From assembly GCF_001305675.1 (NCBI RefSeq), contig NZ_CP011853.1, positions 558,001 to 622,000 on the forward strand: DNA of 64,000 nucleotides, given 5' to 3'. Below are positions 1 to 7,697 of this stretch, in pieces (positions within the stretch are counted from its first letter, which is position 1; each line of letters opens with the position of its first letter). Made by a program: the position numbers and the translations under genes. The notes below the pieces were generated by a model. It was given only the letters and a program-made list of their open reading frames with translations. It was not told the origin of the DNA and searched no databases. The DNA is from Gordonia phthalatica (GTDB lineage Bacteria; Actinomycetota; Actinomycetes; Mycobacteriales; Mycobacteriaceae).

Positions 1-57
1 ACCCAGCTGTGCGGGTGTGAACGGGTCCTTGGCGGCGGGGGTCGGAGAGGAGGTCAT
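1..57 (-). CDS. N-terminus of probable old-yellow-enzyme type NADH:flavin oxidoreductase (partial)
   Basis: Only the first 19 residues are inside the window. They read MTSSPTPAAKDPFTPAQLG. The stretch DPFTPAQLG resembles the start of Old Yellow Enzyme family FMN oxidoreductases, where a phrase such as PLxLGxxxLRNR opens the barrel, but the fragment is too short to prove this. Its ATG overlaps the TGA stop of the upstream TetR gene as ATGA, which implies translational coupling and an operon. The regulator may therefore control this gene. Any other protein with a similar leader is possible. Confidence 0.4.
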   Translation of the reverse strand, partial: MTSSPTPAAKDPFTPAQLG

Positions 58-635
58 CGGGGATCTTTCGACGGGCCGGACAGGCCGGCGGTGAGGAAGT
101 CGCGGAGGGCTGCGACGGATTCGGGCGTGAACTCGCGGGGCTGTGCGAGTTCGGTCATGAGGACCGTGAAGGCGAACCGCCAGCGGTGCTGGGCGGCGCC
201 GACATCGAGGTCGGGGACGGTGTCGAGGAGGAGGTCGGTCCATGGCGCCATGCCGAACCAGCGGCTGTTCCACTGCGCGCGCGGATTCGCGATGACGAAC
301 TCGGCCAGCACGCGGACGGTCGGCGCCGTCTCGGCATCGGCACGCAGGGCGACGAGCGGATCGAGGATCGCGTCGACGATGTCGCCGACGGTCCGCGGCC
401 GGGCGGCGAGTCCGTCGAGCGGGCTGGCCCAGGTGGATTCGAAGCGGTCCTGAAGCAGCGCCGAGACCAGCGCCTCCTTGGAGCCGAAGTGGTAGTGGAC
501 CGCGGCCGGGTTGGCGCCCGCAGCCGCGCAGACGGCGCGCACGGAGAGGGCGTCGTAGGGGACGTCCGCGAGGAGTTTCGCGGCGGCGTCGAGCAGCCGT
601 GCGCGGGTGCTGCTCGCTCGAGTCTCGGAGGCCAT
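54..635 (-). CDS. TetR/AcrR family transcriptional regulator
   Basis: A 193-residue one-component DNA-binding repressor. Residues about 10-55 form the TetR helix-turn-helix, with the recognition segment NPAAVHYHFGSKEALV. The C-terminal ligand-binding half ends in a low-complexity GLSGPSKDPR tail. The ATG at 635 is chosen because the longer in-frame reading upstream runs through the divergent lpd gene and lacks family similarity. The stop overlaps the next gene on this strand (ATGA). The intergenic region up to lpd carries TTCAATC/GATTGAA inverted repeats that are plausible operators, so autoregulation is likely. The effector is unknown; the downstream flavoenzyme-like gene suggests a hydrophobic or electrophilic substrate, which is inference. 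Confidence 0.85.
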   Translation of the reverse strand: MASETRASSTRARLLDAAAKLLADVPYDALSVRAVCAAAGANPAAVHYHFGSKEALVSALLQDRFESTWASPLDGLAARPRTVGDIVDAILDPLVALRADAETAPTVRVLAEFVIANPRAQWNSRWFGMAPWTDLLLDTVPDLDVGAAQHRWRFAFTVLMTELAQPREFTPESVAALRDFLTAGLSGPSKDPR

Positions 636-749
636 TCTCTGATCAGAACACGATTCAATCAGTAATTCAATCGGTGATTGAAATGTGATCAGTTCCCGAG
701 CCCGCCCGGACGGCTGCGTGGCGCACACGCGGGAAGTACGCTGAACGTC
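636..749. promoter_or_regulatory. Divergent promoter region with TetR-type operators and leaderless lpd promoter
   Basis: A 17-bp inverted repeat TTCAATCGGTGATTGAA (7-bp arms) lies at 666-682, with a further ATTCAATC copy at 653-660. An outer pair CTGATCA (639-645) and TGATCAG (686-692) encloses it. These are in the right place for autoregulation of the TetR gene that starts at 635. On the other side, TACGCT at 737-742 followed by 7 nt and the GTG at 750 looks like a leaderless promoter for lpd. Confidence 0.6.
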
Positions 750-2135
750 GTGGCTGAACATTTTCAAACAGTTGTCCTGGGAGCCGGTCCTGGCGGGTAC
801 GTGGCCGCGATCCGGTCCGCCCAGTTGGGCATGAAGACCGCAGTGATCGAAGAGAAGTGGTGGGGAGGCGTCTGCCTCAACGTCGGGTGCATCCCGTCGA
901 AGGCGTTGCTGCGCAACGCTGAACTCGCCCACGTCTTCAACCACGAGGCCAAGACCTTCGGCATCAGCGGCGAGGTGAGCTTCGACTTCGGGGCCGCCTT
1001 CGACCGCAGTCGGAAGGTCTCCGACGGCATCGTCAAGGGCGTTCACTTCCTGATGAAGAAGAACAAGATCACCGAGATCGACGGGTACGGCGTCTTCCGC
1101 GACGCGAAGACCATCGTCGTCGGCGATCGCGAGATCACCTTCGACAACGTCATCATCGACACCGGATCCACCGTCCGTCTCCTCCCCGGCGTCGCGCTCA
1201 GCGAGAACGTCGTCACCTACGAGACCCAGATCCTCACCCGCGAACTCCCGAAGTCGATCGTCATCGTCGGCGCCGGCGCCATCGGCATGGAGTTCGGCTA
1301 CGTTCTCGCCAACTACGGCGTCGACGTCACCATCATCGAGTTCATGCCGCGCGTGCTCCCGAACGAGGACGCGGACGTCTCCAAGGAGATCGCCAAGGCG
1401 TACAAGAAGCTCGGCGTCAAGGTCCTCACCGGCACCGGCGTGCAGACCGTCGACGACAACGGCGACAACGTCACCGTCACGTACAAGGACGCCAAGGGCA
1501 ACGACGGCAGCATCACCGTCGACAAGGTCCTCATGTCCGTCGGCTTCGCGCCGCGCGTCGAGGGCTACGGCCTGGAGAACACCGGCGTCGCCCTCACCGA
1601 CCGCGGCGCCATCGCGATCGACGACCGCATGCGCACCAACGTCGACGGCATCTACGCCATCGGCGACGTCACAGCCAAGCTGCAGCTGGCCCACGTCGCC
1701 GAGGCCCAGGGCATCGTCGCCGTCGAGACCATGGCCGGCGCCGAGACCATGCTGCTCGGCGACTACCGCATGATGCCGCGCGCCACGTTCTGCCAGCCGC
1801 AGGTCGCATCGTTCGGCCTCACCGAGGAGCAGGCGCGCAACGAGGGCTACGAGATCACCGTCTCGAAGTTCCCCTTCACCGCCAACGGCAAGGCCATGGG
1901 CCTGAACGCGACTGCCGGTTTCGTCAAGCTCATCACCAACTCGCAGACCGACGAACTGCTCGGCGGCCACATGGTCGGCGACAACGTCTCCGAGATGCTG
2001 CCGGAGCTGACGCTCGCGCAGAAGTGGGACCTGACCGCCAAGGAACTCGCCCGCAACGTCCACACCCATCCGACGATGAGTGAGGCCATGCAGGAGACCT
2101 TCCACGGCGCGATCGGCCACATGATCAACCTGTAG
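750..2135 (+). CDS. lpd: Dihydrolipoamide dehydrogenase (E3)
   Basis: Cytoplasmic FAD enzyme of 461 residues that reoxidises dihydrolipoamide in 2-oxoacid dehydrogenase complexes; in mycobacteria Lpd also serves the peroxynitrite-reducing system. Visible motifs are the FAD site GAGPGG near residue 11, the redox disulfide CLNVGC near residue 41, the NAD site GAGAIGMEFG, and the C-terminal HTHPTMSE with the catalytic His-Glu pair. The GTG at 750 gives a protein starting VAEHFQTVVLGAGPGG, the usual family length, and is preceded by TACGCT at a 7-nt distance. The longer frame from 678 adds non-homologous residues. A strong hairpin follows. The position beside ramB and aceA matches the mycobacterial lpdC neighbourhood. 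Confidence 0.95.
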   Translation: MAEHFQTVVLGAGPGGYVAAIRSAQLGMKTAVIEEKWWGGVCLNVGCIPSKALLRNAELAHVFNHEAKTFGISGEVSFDFGAAFDRSRKVSDGIVKGVHFLMKKNKITEIDGYGVFRDAKTIVVGDREITFDNVIIDTGSTVRLLPGVALSENVVTYETQILTRELPKSIVIVGAGAIGMEFGYVLANYGVDVTIIEFMPRVLPNEDADVSKEIAKAYKKLGVKVLTGTGVQTVDDNGDNVTVTYKDAKGNDGSITVDKVLMSVGFAPRVEGYGLENTGVALTDRGAIAIDDRMRTNVDGIYAIGDVTAKLQLAHVAEAQGIVAVETMAGAETMLLGDYRMMPRATFCQPQVASFGLTEEQARNEGYEITVSKFPFTANGKAMGLNATAGFVKLITNSQTDELLGGHMVGDNVSEMLPELTLAQKWDLTAKELARNVHTHPTMSEAMQETFHGAIGHMINL

Positions 2136-2157
2136 TTCGCACGCTCGAACATCGACG

Positions 2158-2194
2158 GTGTTCCCCGTGACCAGCCCATGGTCACGGGGAACAC
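2158..2194 (+). terminator. Strong hairpin after lpd
   Basis: A perfect 15-bp stem (arms GTGTTCCCCGTGACC and its complement) with a 7-nt loop sits 22 bp after the lpd stop. No long T tract follows, as is usual in actinobacterial terminators. Confidence 0.7.
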
Positions 2195-2236
2195 TGCTGT
2201 TCGGGGCGGGCGGGGCGAGGCAGGCAGAATGGCACC

Positions 2237-3109
2237 GTGATGATCGACCGCGTGCTGGAGCCGGGCTTCCCGCTCGCCGTGCGCGCGACGCTGTCGGTGC
2301 ATCGGCGGGGGAGCGGCGATCCCGCGTACCGTGTCGCGGCGGACGGCTCGGTCTGGCGCGCAGTGCACACGCCCGACGGTCCGGGAACCATCGCGGTCGG
2401 CGCGGGCCGCGAGATCCGACTGCGCGCCTGGGGACCGGGTGCCGCGTGGCTGCTCGACTCCGCGCCGGGCATGCTCGGCCTGCACGACGACCCGTCCGCG
2501 CTGACCCCGCACGACGCCGCCGTCGCCCGCCTGGTCGCGAAAGTTCCGTACCTGCGGCTCGGTAGAACGGACCGGGTGTGGGAGGCGTTGGTCGCCGGCG
2601 TGATGGAGCAGAAGGTGACCGGCACCGAGGCCTACCGCGGGTGGCGGTACCTCCTGACCCGCTACGGCGAGCCCGCCCCGGGGCCGGTGCCCGACGACAT
2701 GCGGGTGCCCCCGCCGCGTGCCCGGTGGCGGGAGATCACCGAGGCGGACTGGCATCGCAGCGGGCTGGAGGCGGTGCGCGCCAGGACGATCCGGACTGCG
2801 GCGACCGTCGACGTGGAACGGAAGGCCGACCGGCTCACCGCGCTGCGCGGCATCGGACCGTGGACGGCCGCGCACACCCGGATCCGCGCGCTCGGCGACC
2901 CGGACGCCGTCCCGATCGGCGACTACCACACACCCTCAGTGGTCGGCACGGCGCTGATCGGGGAGAAGGTCGACGACGACGGGATGCTGGAACTGCTGGA
3001 ACCCTATGCGGGGCAGCGCTACCGGGTGATCCGGCTGTGCGAGCTCGGCGGTGGGATGCCGGAGCGCCGCGGGCCGCGGATGTCGGTGCGGGACTACCGC
3101 TCGATGTAG
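2237..3109 (+). CDS. DNA-3-methyladenine glycosylase II-like (AlkA/HhH-GPD family)
   Basis: A 290-residue base-excision repair glycosylase that would remove alkylated bases from DNA. The N-terminal half (to about residue 105) matches the AlkA N-terminal fold, and the C-terminal half carries the helix-hairpin-helix LRGIGPWTAAHTRIRAL near residue 205, followed by a GDPDAVPIGD segment where the catalytic Asp of the superfamily is expected. The segment VAGVMEQKVTGTEA is the usual first helix of the catalytic domain. The GTG at 2237 lies 6 nt after CAGAAT, which suggests a leaderless message. The last 16 bp overlap the 3' end of the convergent winged-helix gene. Confidence 0.82.
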   Translation: MMIDRVLEPGFPLAVRATLSVHRRGSGDPAYRVAADGSVWRAVHTPDGPGTIAVGAGREIRLRAWGPGAAWLLDSAPGMLGLHDDPSALTPHDAAVARLVAKVPYLRLGRTDRVWEALVAGVMEQKVTGTEAYRGWRYLLTRYGEPAPGPVPDDMRVPPPRARWREITEADWHRSGLEAVRARTIRTAATVDVERKADRLTALRGIGPWTAAHTRIRALGDPDAVPIGDYHTPSVVGTALIGEKVDDDGMLELLEPYAGQRYRVIRLCELGGGMPERRGPRMSVRDYRSM

Positions 3110-3744
3110 GCCGCGCTCGACAGATTCAGCACCAACTCGCAGTCTCCGTCCGGGTCGGGGGAGACGTCGACGGCGTACGCGCCGTCGAGCACCGGCGACG
3201 CGGACTCGAGCGCGTAGGCGACCGCGCCCCGCACCACGCCGTGCGCGATCTCCGGATTGCGCACCGCGATCGACTGCAGCGGGCACGAACAGATCCGCAC
3301 CCGGTGTTCGCCGAATGCGCTCACCGCGTCGGTGATCCGGAACCCCAGTTCGGCGAGTGCATCGGCGACGACGGTGACGGGGTCGGGCACGGCGGCCGGG
3401 GCGGAGGAGGTGACACGCGGTGTGTGGGCCTGTGCCCACGCCCGACCGGCCAGGGACGCGAGCCGCTCGCGCTCGGCCTCGGTTCCGCCCAACTGTCGGA
3501 GGAGCAGGTGCAGGAGTTCGTCGGCCGGAGGCGCAGGCATCGGTCGGTAGAGCACCCGCGGCCGACCGACGCCCTCGGGACTCAACGTCTCGCTGACGGC
3601 CGAACCCTCGTCGACCAGGTTGTTCAGGTGGAATCGGGCGGTCGTGACGTGGACGTCGAGCGCCTCCGCCACCTGGTGGGCGTCGAGGCCCTCGGGAGCG
3701 TCGGCGAGGAGGGCCCGCGCGCGGTCACGAGATCGAACCGGCAT
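3094..3744 (-). CDS. Winged-helix transcriptional regulator (ArsR/SufR-like) with CxCP motif
   Basis: A 216-residue regulator. Residues about 5-60 are a winged helix (DAHQVAEALDVHVTTARFHL, then a wing ending GRPRVLYR). The C-terminal part contains RICSCPLQSIA, a Cys-x-Cys-Pro motif reminiscent of SufR-type iron-sulfur regulators, although the full three-cysteine pattern of SufR is not obvious. The start at 3744 is preferred over 3762 because GGGAGGT lies 6 nt upstream of it. It is the third gene of a methyltransferase-cupin-regulator operon, 31 bp after the cupin. A likely target is the palindrome upstream of that operon. Cofactor and signal (iron, NO or redox) are inference. Confidence 0.75.
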   Translation of the reverse strand: MPVRSRDRARALLADAPEGLDAHQVAEALDVHVTTARFHLNNLVDEGSAVSETLSPEGVGRPRVLYRPMPAPPADELLHLLLRQLGGTEAERERLASLAGRAWAQAHTPRVTSSAPAAVPDPVTVVADALAELGFRITDAVSAFGEHRVRICSCPLQSIAVRNPEIAHGVVRGAVAYALESASPVLDGAYAVDVSPDPDGDCELVLNLSSAAYIER

Positions 3745-3775
3745 CGCGAGACCTCCCTGCATCCGGGTGCTGGGG

Positions 3776-4135
3776 TCAGCGCCCGTGGACCACTATCAAT
3801 GCCACAGTACCGTCGGTCACGGCGGTCAGACTGTGCGGAACGCGGGCCTCCACGCGGATCGCGGTGCCGACCTCGAGCCGGACGGTCGCGCCGTCGACCG
3901 TGAAGTCGATCTCGCCGGCCTGTCCGAGCACGACGATCGGGTGCACGGCCATGTGCTCGGCCATCACCTGCCCGGCCTTGAACGACAGTCGCACGATGGT
4001 CTCGGTGTCGCTCTTGTTGATCTTCTTGATCGCCGGTTTGGCGCCGGTGTCACCGTCGTTCGGGGCGTTGAGCCCGGTCAGATAGGTGTACGACGTCGGC
4101 GTCAGATCAAGCAGCGACGGTTCACTCGGCGACAC
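3776..4135 (-). CDS. Small cupin-domain protein
   Basis: A 119-residue single-domain cupin. The first cupin motif is around GQVMAEHMAVHPIVVLGQAG and the second around VEARVPHSL, so three His residues are available for a metal, though the classical HxH spacing is absent. The function is not known: it may be a sensor or a small metal-dependent enzyme. The GTG start lies inside the 3' end of the methyltransferase gene (14-bp overlap), which indicates translational coupling. It sits between the methyltransferase and a Cys-containing winged-helix regulator in one operon. Confidence 0.75.
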   Translation of the reverse strand: MSPSEPSLLDLTPTSYTYLTGLNAPNDGDTGAKPAIKKINKSDTETIVRLSFKAGQVMAEHMAVHPIVVLGQAGEIDFTVDGATVRLEVGTAIRVEARVPHSLTAVTDGTVALIVVHGR

Positions 4136-4934
4136 GGGGCTTCCTCACAATCACTTCGATCGCCGACATCTGGTCGCGGTACCGGATGAAGACGCTGCGC
4201 ATGTCGAGGATGCGCTTGCGGGCCGCGGCGTTCCGGGCGATGTTGTATCCGATCTTAAGCGTGCCGACGATGCCCTCGTCGGCGATCATGCGACGCGTCT
4301 CGAGGAGTGCCATCGGCGCGAAGCGGACCTGCTCCACCTCGAAGCCGGCCTTCTCGAACAGCTCGCGCCATTCCACCTCGGTGAGCGGGCGGGCGTTGAC
4401 CTTGATGGACCGTGCGAGAGCCTTGCGGATCTCGGTCTTGGCGTCGTCGGACAGCGTGTCCGGGTGCAGCGACAACTCGTGGACGGCGTAGCGACCGCCC
4501 GGGCGCAGGACGCGGAACGCCTCGTCGATGATCGCGGACTTGCCGCGCTCGGTCTGCATGGTCAGCATCGCCTCGCCGACCACGGCGTCCGCGCTGGCGT
4601 CGTCGAGCCCGGTGGCGTCGGCGTCGGCGTGCCGGACGGTGCCGCGACCGACGATCGCCTGCTCGGTGAGGGCGACGGCCTGCGGGTCGGCCTCGATGCC
4701 GACGTAACTGCGCGGCGAGTGCTCCAGGATCTCGGTGGCGGTCTTCCCGAGGCCGGGCGCCAATTCGACGACGTCGGCACCGGCCAGGGCGGCGTCGGCC
4801 AGCAGGTGCCGGGTCAGTTCCTTGCCGCCCGGCCGGAGGACCCGCTTGCCCATGCGGGCCAGGAGCCAGTGGCCCGGCATGTCTTCGTCTTTTCGCCCGG
4901 CGAGGGGCAGCGTGTCGGCGGTGGTTTCAGGCAT
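4122..4934 (-). CDS. Class I SAM-dependent methyltransferase
   Basis: A 270-residue soluble methyltransferase. The SAM-binding motif is VVELAPGLGKTA (residues about 55-66), the acidic residue after strand 2 is in GIEADP, and the post-II region reads VLRPGGRYAVHEL. The substrate is not evident. It is the first gene of an operon with a cupin and a winged-helix regulator. The ATG at 4934 has GGAGAGG upstream. The 5' region contains an inverted repeat and an IdeR/DtxR-like iron box, so iron- or regulator-dependent expression is likely. Confidence 0.82.
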   Translation of the reverse strand: MPETTADTLPLAGRKDEDMPGHWLLARMGKRVLRPGGKELTRHLLADAALAGADVVELAPGLGKTATEILEHSPRSYVGIEADPQAVALTEQAIVGRGTVRHADADATGLDDASADAVVGEAMLTMQTERGKSAIIDEAFRVLRPGGRYAVHELSLHPDTLSDDAKTEIRKALARSIKVNARPLTEVEWRELFEKAGFEVEQVRFAPMALLETRRMIADEGIVGTLKIGYNIARNAAARKRILDMRSVFIRYRDQMSAIEVIVRKPRVAE

Positions 4935-4948
4935 GAACCTCTCCTACG

Positions 4949-4974
4949 AATTAACGGAACTGTGTTCGTTAATT
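4949..4974. promoter_or_regulatory. Palindromic operator candidate upstream of the methyltransferase operon
   Basis: AATTAACGGAAC, a 3-nt spacer, then GTTCGTTAATT. The arms are complementary except for one extra G. It lies 15-40 bp before the methyltransferase ATG, overlapping the expected promoter. The most economical reading is an operator for the winged-helix regulator encoded last in the same operon. Confidence 0.55.
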
Positions 4975-4991
4975 AGGTTAGCCTCTGTTAC
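4973..4991. promoter_or_regulatory. IdeR/DtxR-like iron box candidate
   Basis: TTAGGTTAGCCTCTGTTAC. The first 12 bases match the mycobacterial IdeR consensus (TTAGGTTAGSCTAACCTAA) exactly and 14 of 19 match overall; the second half-site is weak. It is upstream of the methyltransferase-cupin-regulator operon and just after the stop of the preceding gene. Confidence 0.45.
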
Positions 4992-5639
4992 CTATCCTGC
5001 CAATGGGCGGCGGGCGTGAATGTACTGTCCGACGCCGGTGACGGTCTGCTCCACGTGCTCCGCGCCCAAGGCCTCCAGGTGCTCCAGCAGTTCTCGACGG
5101 CCGAAGATCCGCAGGCCGGACACTCCGGCGACGGCCTCGGCGCCCGGCAGTGCGGCGATCGACGCACGGACCGAGGTGAAGACGACGATCTCCCCGCCGG
5201 GTTTGGCCACGCGCAGCATCTCGTCGAGGACGGGGAGCGGATCGGGGATCAGATACAGCGCCGCGAGGCACAGGACGGTGTCGAAGGTTCCGTCCGGGAA
5301 GGGGAGGTGGTGGGCGTCGCCCCGCACGTAGGAGACCCGCTCGCCGGGGTTCGCCGCGTGGGCCTGCGCGAGCATCGACGCGGAGAAGTCGATGCCCACG
5401 TACTGGCCGTCGCCGACCAGGCCGCGGGAGGCGTCGTCGCTGTAGTTGCCCGGGCCGCACGCCACGTCGAGCACCATCCGGTCGCCGGTCCGAGCCAGGT
5501 AGGCGCGCAGCGCGCGGTCGTAGTCGACGGTCGACGATCCGCCCAAGCTGAATCCCCGGGTGAAGACCGGCCGCCACAGCTGTTCGTAGATCTGGGAGAA
5601 GACGGGCACGCCCATCAGTCGTTGCGCGATGGTCGTCAT
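4992..5639 (-). CDS. SAM-dependent methyltransferase, UbiE/Methyltransf_11 type
   Basis: A 215-residue methyltransferase. The SAM motif VLDVACGPGNYS lies near residue 56, GIDFSASML follows the second strand, and GDAHHLPFPDGTFDTVLC is the typical post-II motif of the ubiE-like group. The start MTTIAQRLMGVPVFSQIYEQLWRP gives the usual length. It is 16 bp downstream of an AhpD-like gene on the same strand, so the two are probably cotranscribed. The order AhpD-like protein, then ramB, resembles the mycobacterial Rv0464c-Rv0465c region. Substrate unknown. Confidence 0.8.
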   Translation of the reverse strand: MTTIAQRLMGVPVFSQIYEQLWRPVFTRGFSLGGSSTVDYDRALRAYLARTGDRMVLDVACGPGNYSDDASRGLVGDGQYVGIDFSASMLAQAHAANPGERVSYVRGDAHHLPFPDGTFDTVLCLAALYLIPDPLPVLDEMLRVAKPGGEIVVFTSVRASIAALPGAEAVAGVSGLRIFGRRELLEHLEALGAEHVEQTVTGVGQYIHARRPLAG

Positions 5640-5655
5640 GGCGTTGTCCGTCCGG

Positions 5656-6189
5656 TCAGAACTCGTCGCGCTGGACGCGCAGCGTGGAGATGGTGGTCGC
5701 GAGCATGTCGTATTGGCCCACCAGAAGGACGAAGGCGATGGCCTTGCGTTCGGTCAGGTGGCGGCGCAGGGCGTCCCAGGTGGCATCGGCGATGTCGCGG
5801 GTGTCGACGAGTTCGTCGACGGCCAGCAGGAGGGTGCGTTCGCGGTCGCCCCAGCCGGCGTCGGGGCCGTCGAGGATCTGCCCGAACGCGGCGGCGTCGA
5901 TTCCCGCGCGGGCGCCGAGCCTGCGGTGATGGTCGAGCTCGTACTGGCACGACCGCCGGTGGGCGACGCGGATGATGATCATCTCCGTCTCGCGGCGCGA
6001 CAGCTCACCGAAGGGCATCATCCGCGAGGAGAAGTGCAGCCAGCCGCGGAACAGCCCCTTGCTGCGGCCGAGGGTGGAGAAGATGTGCGCGTTGTCGGTA
6101 CCCGTCGCGAGAGACATGGCGCGGACGACGAGCCAGTTGATCGGACCGAGATCGCCGAAGGTGCCGGGACTGACGCGAGGTGTGGTCAT
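5656..6189 (-). CDS. AhpD-like / carboxymuconolactone decarboxylase family protein
   Basis: A 177-residue all-helical protein of the AhpD/CMD superfamily, comparable to mycobacterial Rv0464c next to ramB. The signature region reads ETEMIIIRVAHRRSCQYELD followed by HH. It has a single Cys where AhpD proper has CxxC, so classical peroxidase disulfide chemistry is unlikely. The ATG at 6189 is preferred; the longer frame upstream reaches into the ramB 3' region. It precedes the methyltransferase gene by 16 bp. The physiological role in this subfamily is not established. Confidence 0.78.
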   Translation of the reverse strand: MTTPRVSPGTFGDLGPINWLVVRAMSLATGTDNAHIFSTLGRSKGLFRGWLHFSSRMMPFGELSRRETEMIIIRVAHRRSCQYELDHHRRLGARAGIDAAAFGQILDGPDAGWGDRERTLLLAVDELVDTRDIADATWDALRRHLTERKAIAFVLLVGQYDMLATTISTLRVQRDEF

Positions 6190-6220
6190 GAACACACGGT
6201 AGTCGACGCCGACGGCAGGT

Positions 6221-7660
6221 CTATGACGTCGTGTACGGCGAGATGGTGCTCCGATGCTCCTCAAGATGCAGTGCGACGCCGAGTTGAGGGAAGGCGCGCT
6301 GCGGGCAGTTCTGTCGGTCGCACACGCGGCAGCCGGCCCCGATCGGCGTCGCGCGGGCGTCGGGCCCCAGTTCCAGGCCGTCGGAGTAGATGACGCGTTC
6401 GGCGTGCCGGAGTTCGCAGCCCATGCCGATCGCGAAGGTCTTACCGGGCTGCCCGTAGCGGGAGGCGCGTCGTTCGACGGTCCGCGAGACCCAGAAGTAC
6501 TCGCGGCCGTCGGGCATCTCGGTGATCTGCGTCAGGATCTTGCCGGGCGAGCCGAAGGTCTCGTACACGTTCCACAGTGGGCACGTACCGCCCGATGAGG
6601 AGAAGTGGAAGCCGGTGGCGGACTGACGTTTGGACATGTTGCCCGCACGGTCCACGCGGACGAAGGTCCACGGGACGCCGCGCATGCTGGGCCGCTGCAG
6701 CGTCGACATCCGGTGGCAGATGGTCTCGTACGAGAGCGCGTAGAACGCAGAGAGTCGTTCGATGTCGTAACGGAAGTCCTCGGCCAGCCCGTGGAACTGG
6801 CTGTAGGGGAGTACCGCGGCCGCGGCGAAGTAATTCGCCAGACCCAGGCGGGCGAGGGTGACGGCGTCGTCGCTCGAGTAGTTGGAGGCCTCGACCAGCT
6901 CGTCGATCAGGTCGCCGTGCTCGAGGAAGCCGAGTTCGGCGGCGATCTTCATGCTGCGTTGCCCGGGGGAGAGGGCCGCGGAGAACTCCATCACCTTGCG
7001 GTCGGGGTCGAAGCGGTGCAGGACGTTGTCGCCGAGATCCACGCGTCGGACGATGCGCACCCCGTGCCGGTCCTCGAGGCGGGCGGCGAGACCGGCGCGC
7101 AAGTCGGCGGAGTGCATGCGCATGCGGACGGTGAGGCTCTCGGCGGCCTCGTCGAGCTCGTGGATGTAATTGCGCCGCTGGTAGAAGAAGTTCCGGACCT
7201 CCTCGTGCGGGGCGGTGACGGCGCCGCGCGTGACGGTGTCCCCGCGACCGGAGGTGACTGCGGCCAGCCGCTCGGTGGCGATGCGGTACTGGCGGTGGAT
7301 CACGGCCATGGCCTCCGCGATCGGCTGATGGGTGGCGACGAAGTCGGCGAGGTCGACGCCGTCGCGGGCGGCCTGCGCGATGTCGAGGTCCTCGTCGAGC
7401 AGCGCCTCCCGCAGTTCGGCGACCAGGCGGACGTCGTCCTGCGGATCGAAGAAGTCGATGTCGAGGCCGAAGACGTCCGTGATCCGGGCCAGGACCGGGC
7501 CGGTGAGCGGGCGGTTGTCGTGCTCGATCTGATTCAGATACGACGCCGAGATCCCGAGCAGGCCTGCGAGCGCCTGCTGCGACAGCGCCCGGTCCGCGCG
7601 CAGACCGCGGATCCGACCGCCGACGAACATCTTCTGAGCGTCGGGCCGCTGGATGCTCAT
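6221..7660 (-). CDS. ramB: RamB-type regulator of acetate/glyoxylate metabolism
   Basis: A 479-residue regulator. The N-terminal XRE helix-turn-helix (residues about 15-70, with LSQQALAGLLGISASYLNQI) is followed by a long ScfR/IrrE-like region and a C-terminal short-chain fatty-acid sensing domain ending in a Cys cluster, GCRVCDRQNCPQRAFP. RamB controls aceA/aceB and acetate genes in Corynebacterium and Mycobacterium. Here it is adjacent to aceA, with one lipoprotein gene between, as in mycobacteria. The start at 7660 (MSIQRPDAQKMFVGGRIRGL) gives the family length. TTTGCAA sites upstream of aceA fit the known RamB recognition core. Confidence 0.9.
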   Translation of the reverse strand: MSIQRPDAQKMFVGGRIRGLRADRALSQQALAGLLGISASYLNQIEHDNRPLTGPVLARITDVFGLDIDFFDPQDDVRLVAELREALLDEDLDIAQAARDGVDLADFVATHQPIAEAMAVIHRQYRIATERLAAVTSGRGDTVTRGAVTAPHEEVRNFFYQRRNYIHELDEAAESLTVRMRMHSADLRAGLAARLEDRHGVRIVRRVDLGDNVLHRFDPDRKVMEFSAALSPGQRSMKIAAELGFLEHGDLIDELVEASNYSSDDAVTLARLGLANYFAAAAVLPYSQFHGLAEDFRYDIERLSAFYALSYETICHRMSTLQRPSMRGVPWTFVRVDRAGNMSKRQSATGFHFSSSGGTCPLWNVYETFGSPGKILTQITEMPDGREYFWVSRTVERRASRYGQPGKTFAIGMGCELRHAERVIYSDGLELGPDARATPIGAGCRVCDRQNCPQRAFPQLGVALHLEEHRSTISPYTTS

Positions 7661-7697
7661 CTGCGCCCTTCCTCTCCGGGGCGGGTACGGTGCCGGT

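Noticed and set aside
54..2120. 688-residue minus-strand frame spanning the TetR gene and the whole lpd gene
   Set aside because: Only the last 193 codons match a protein family; the rest is the reverse of lpd and has no motif.
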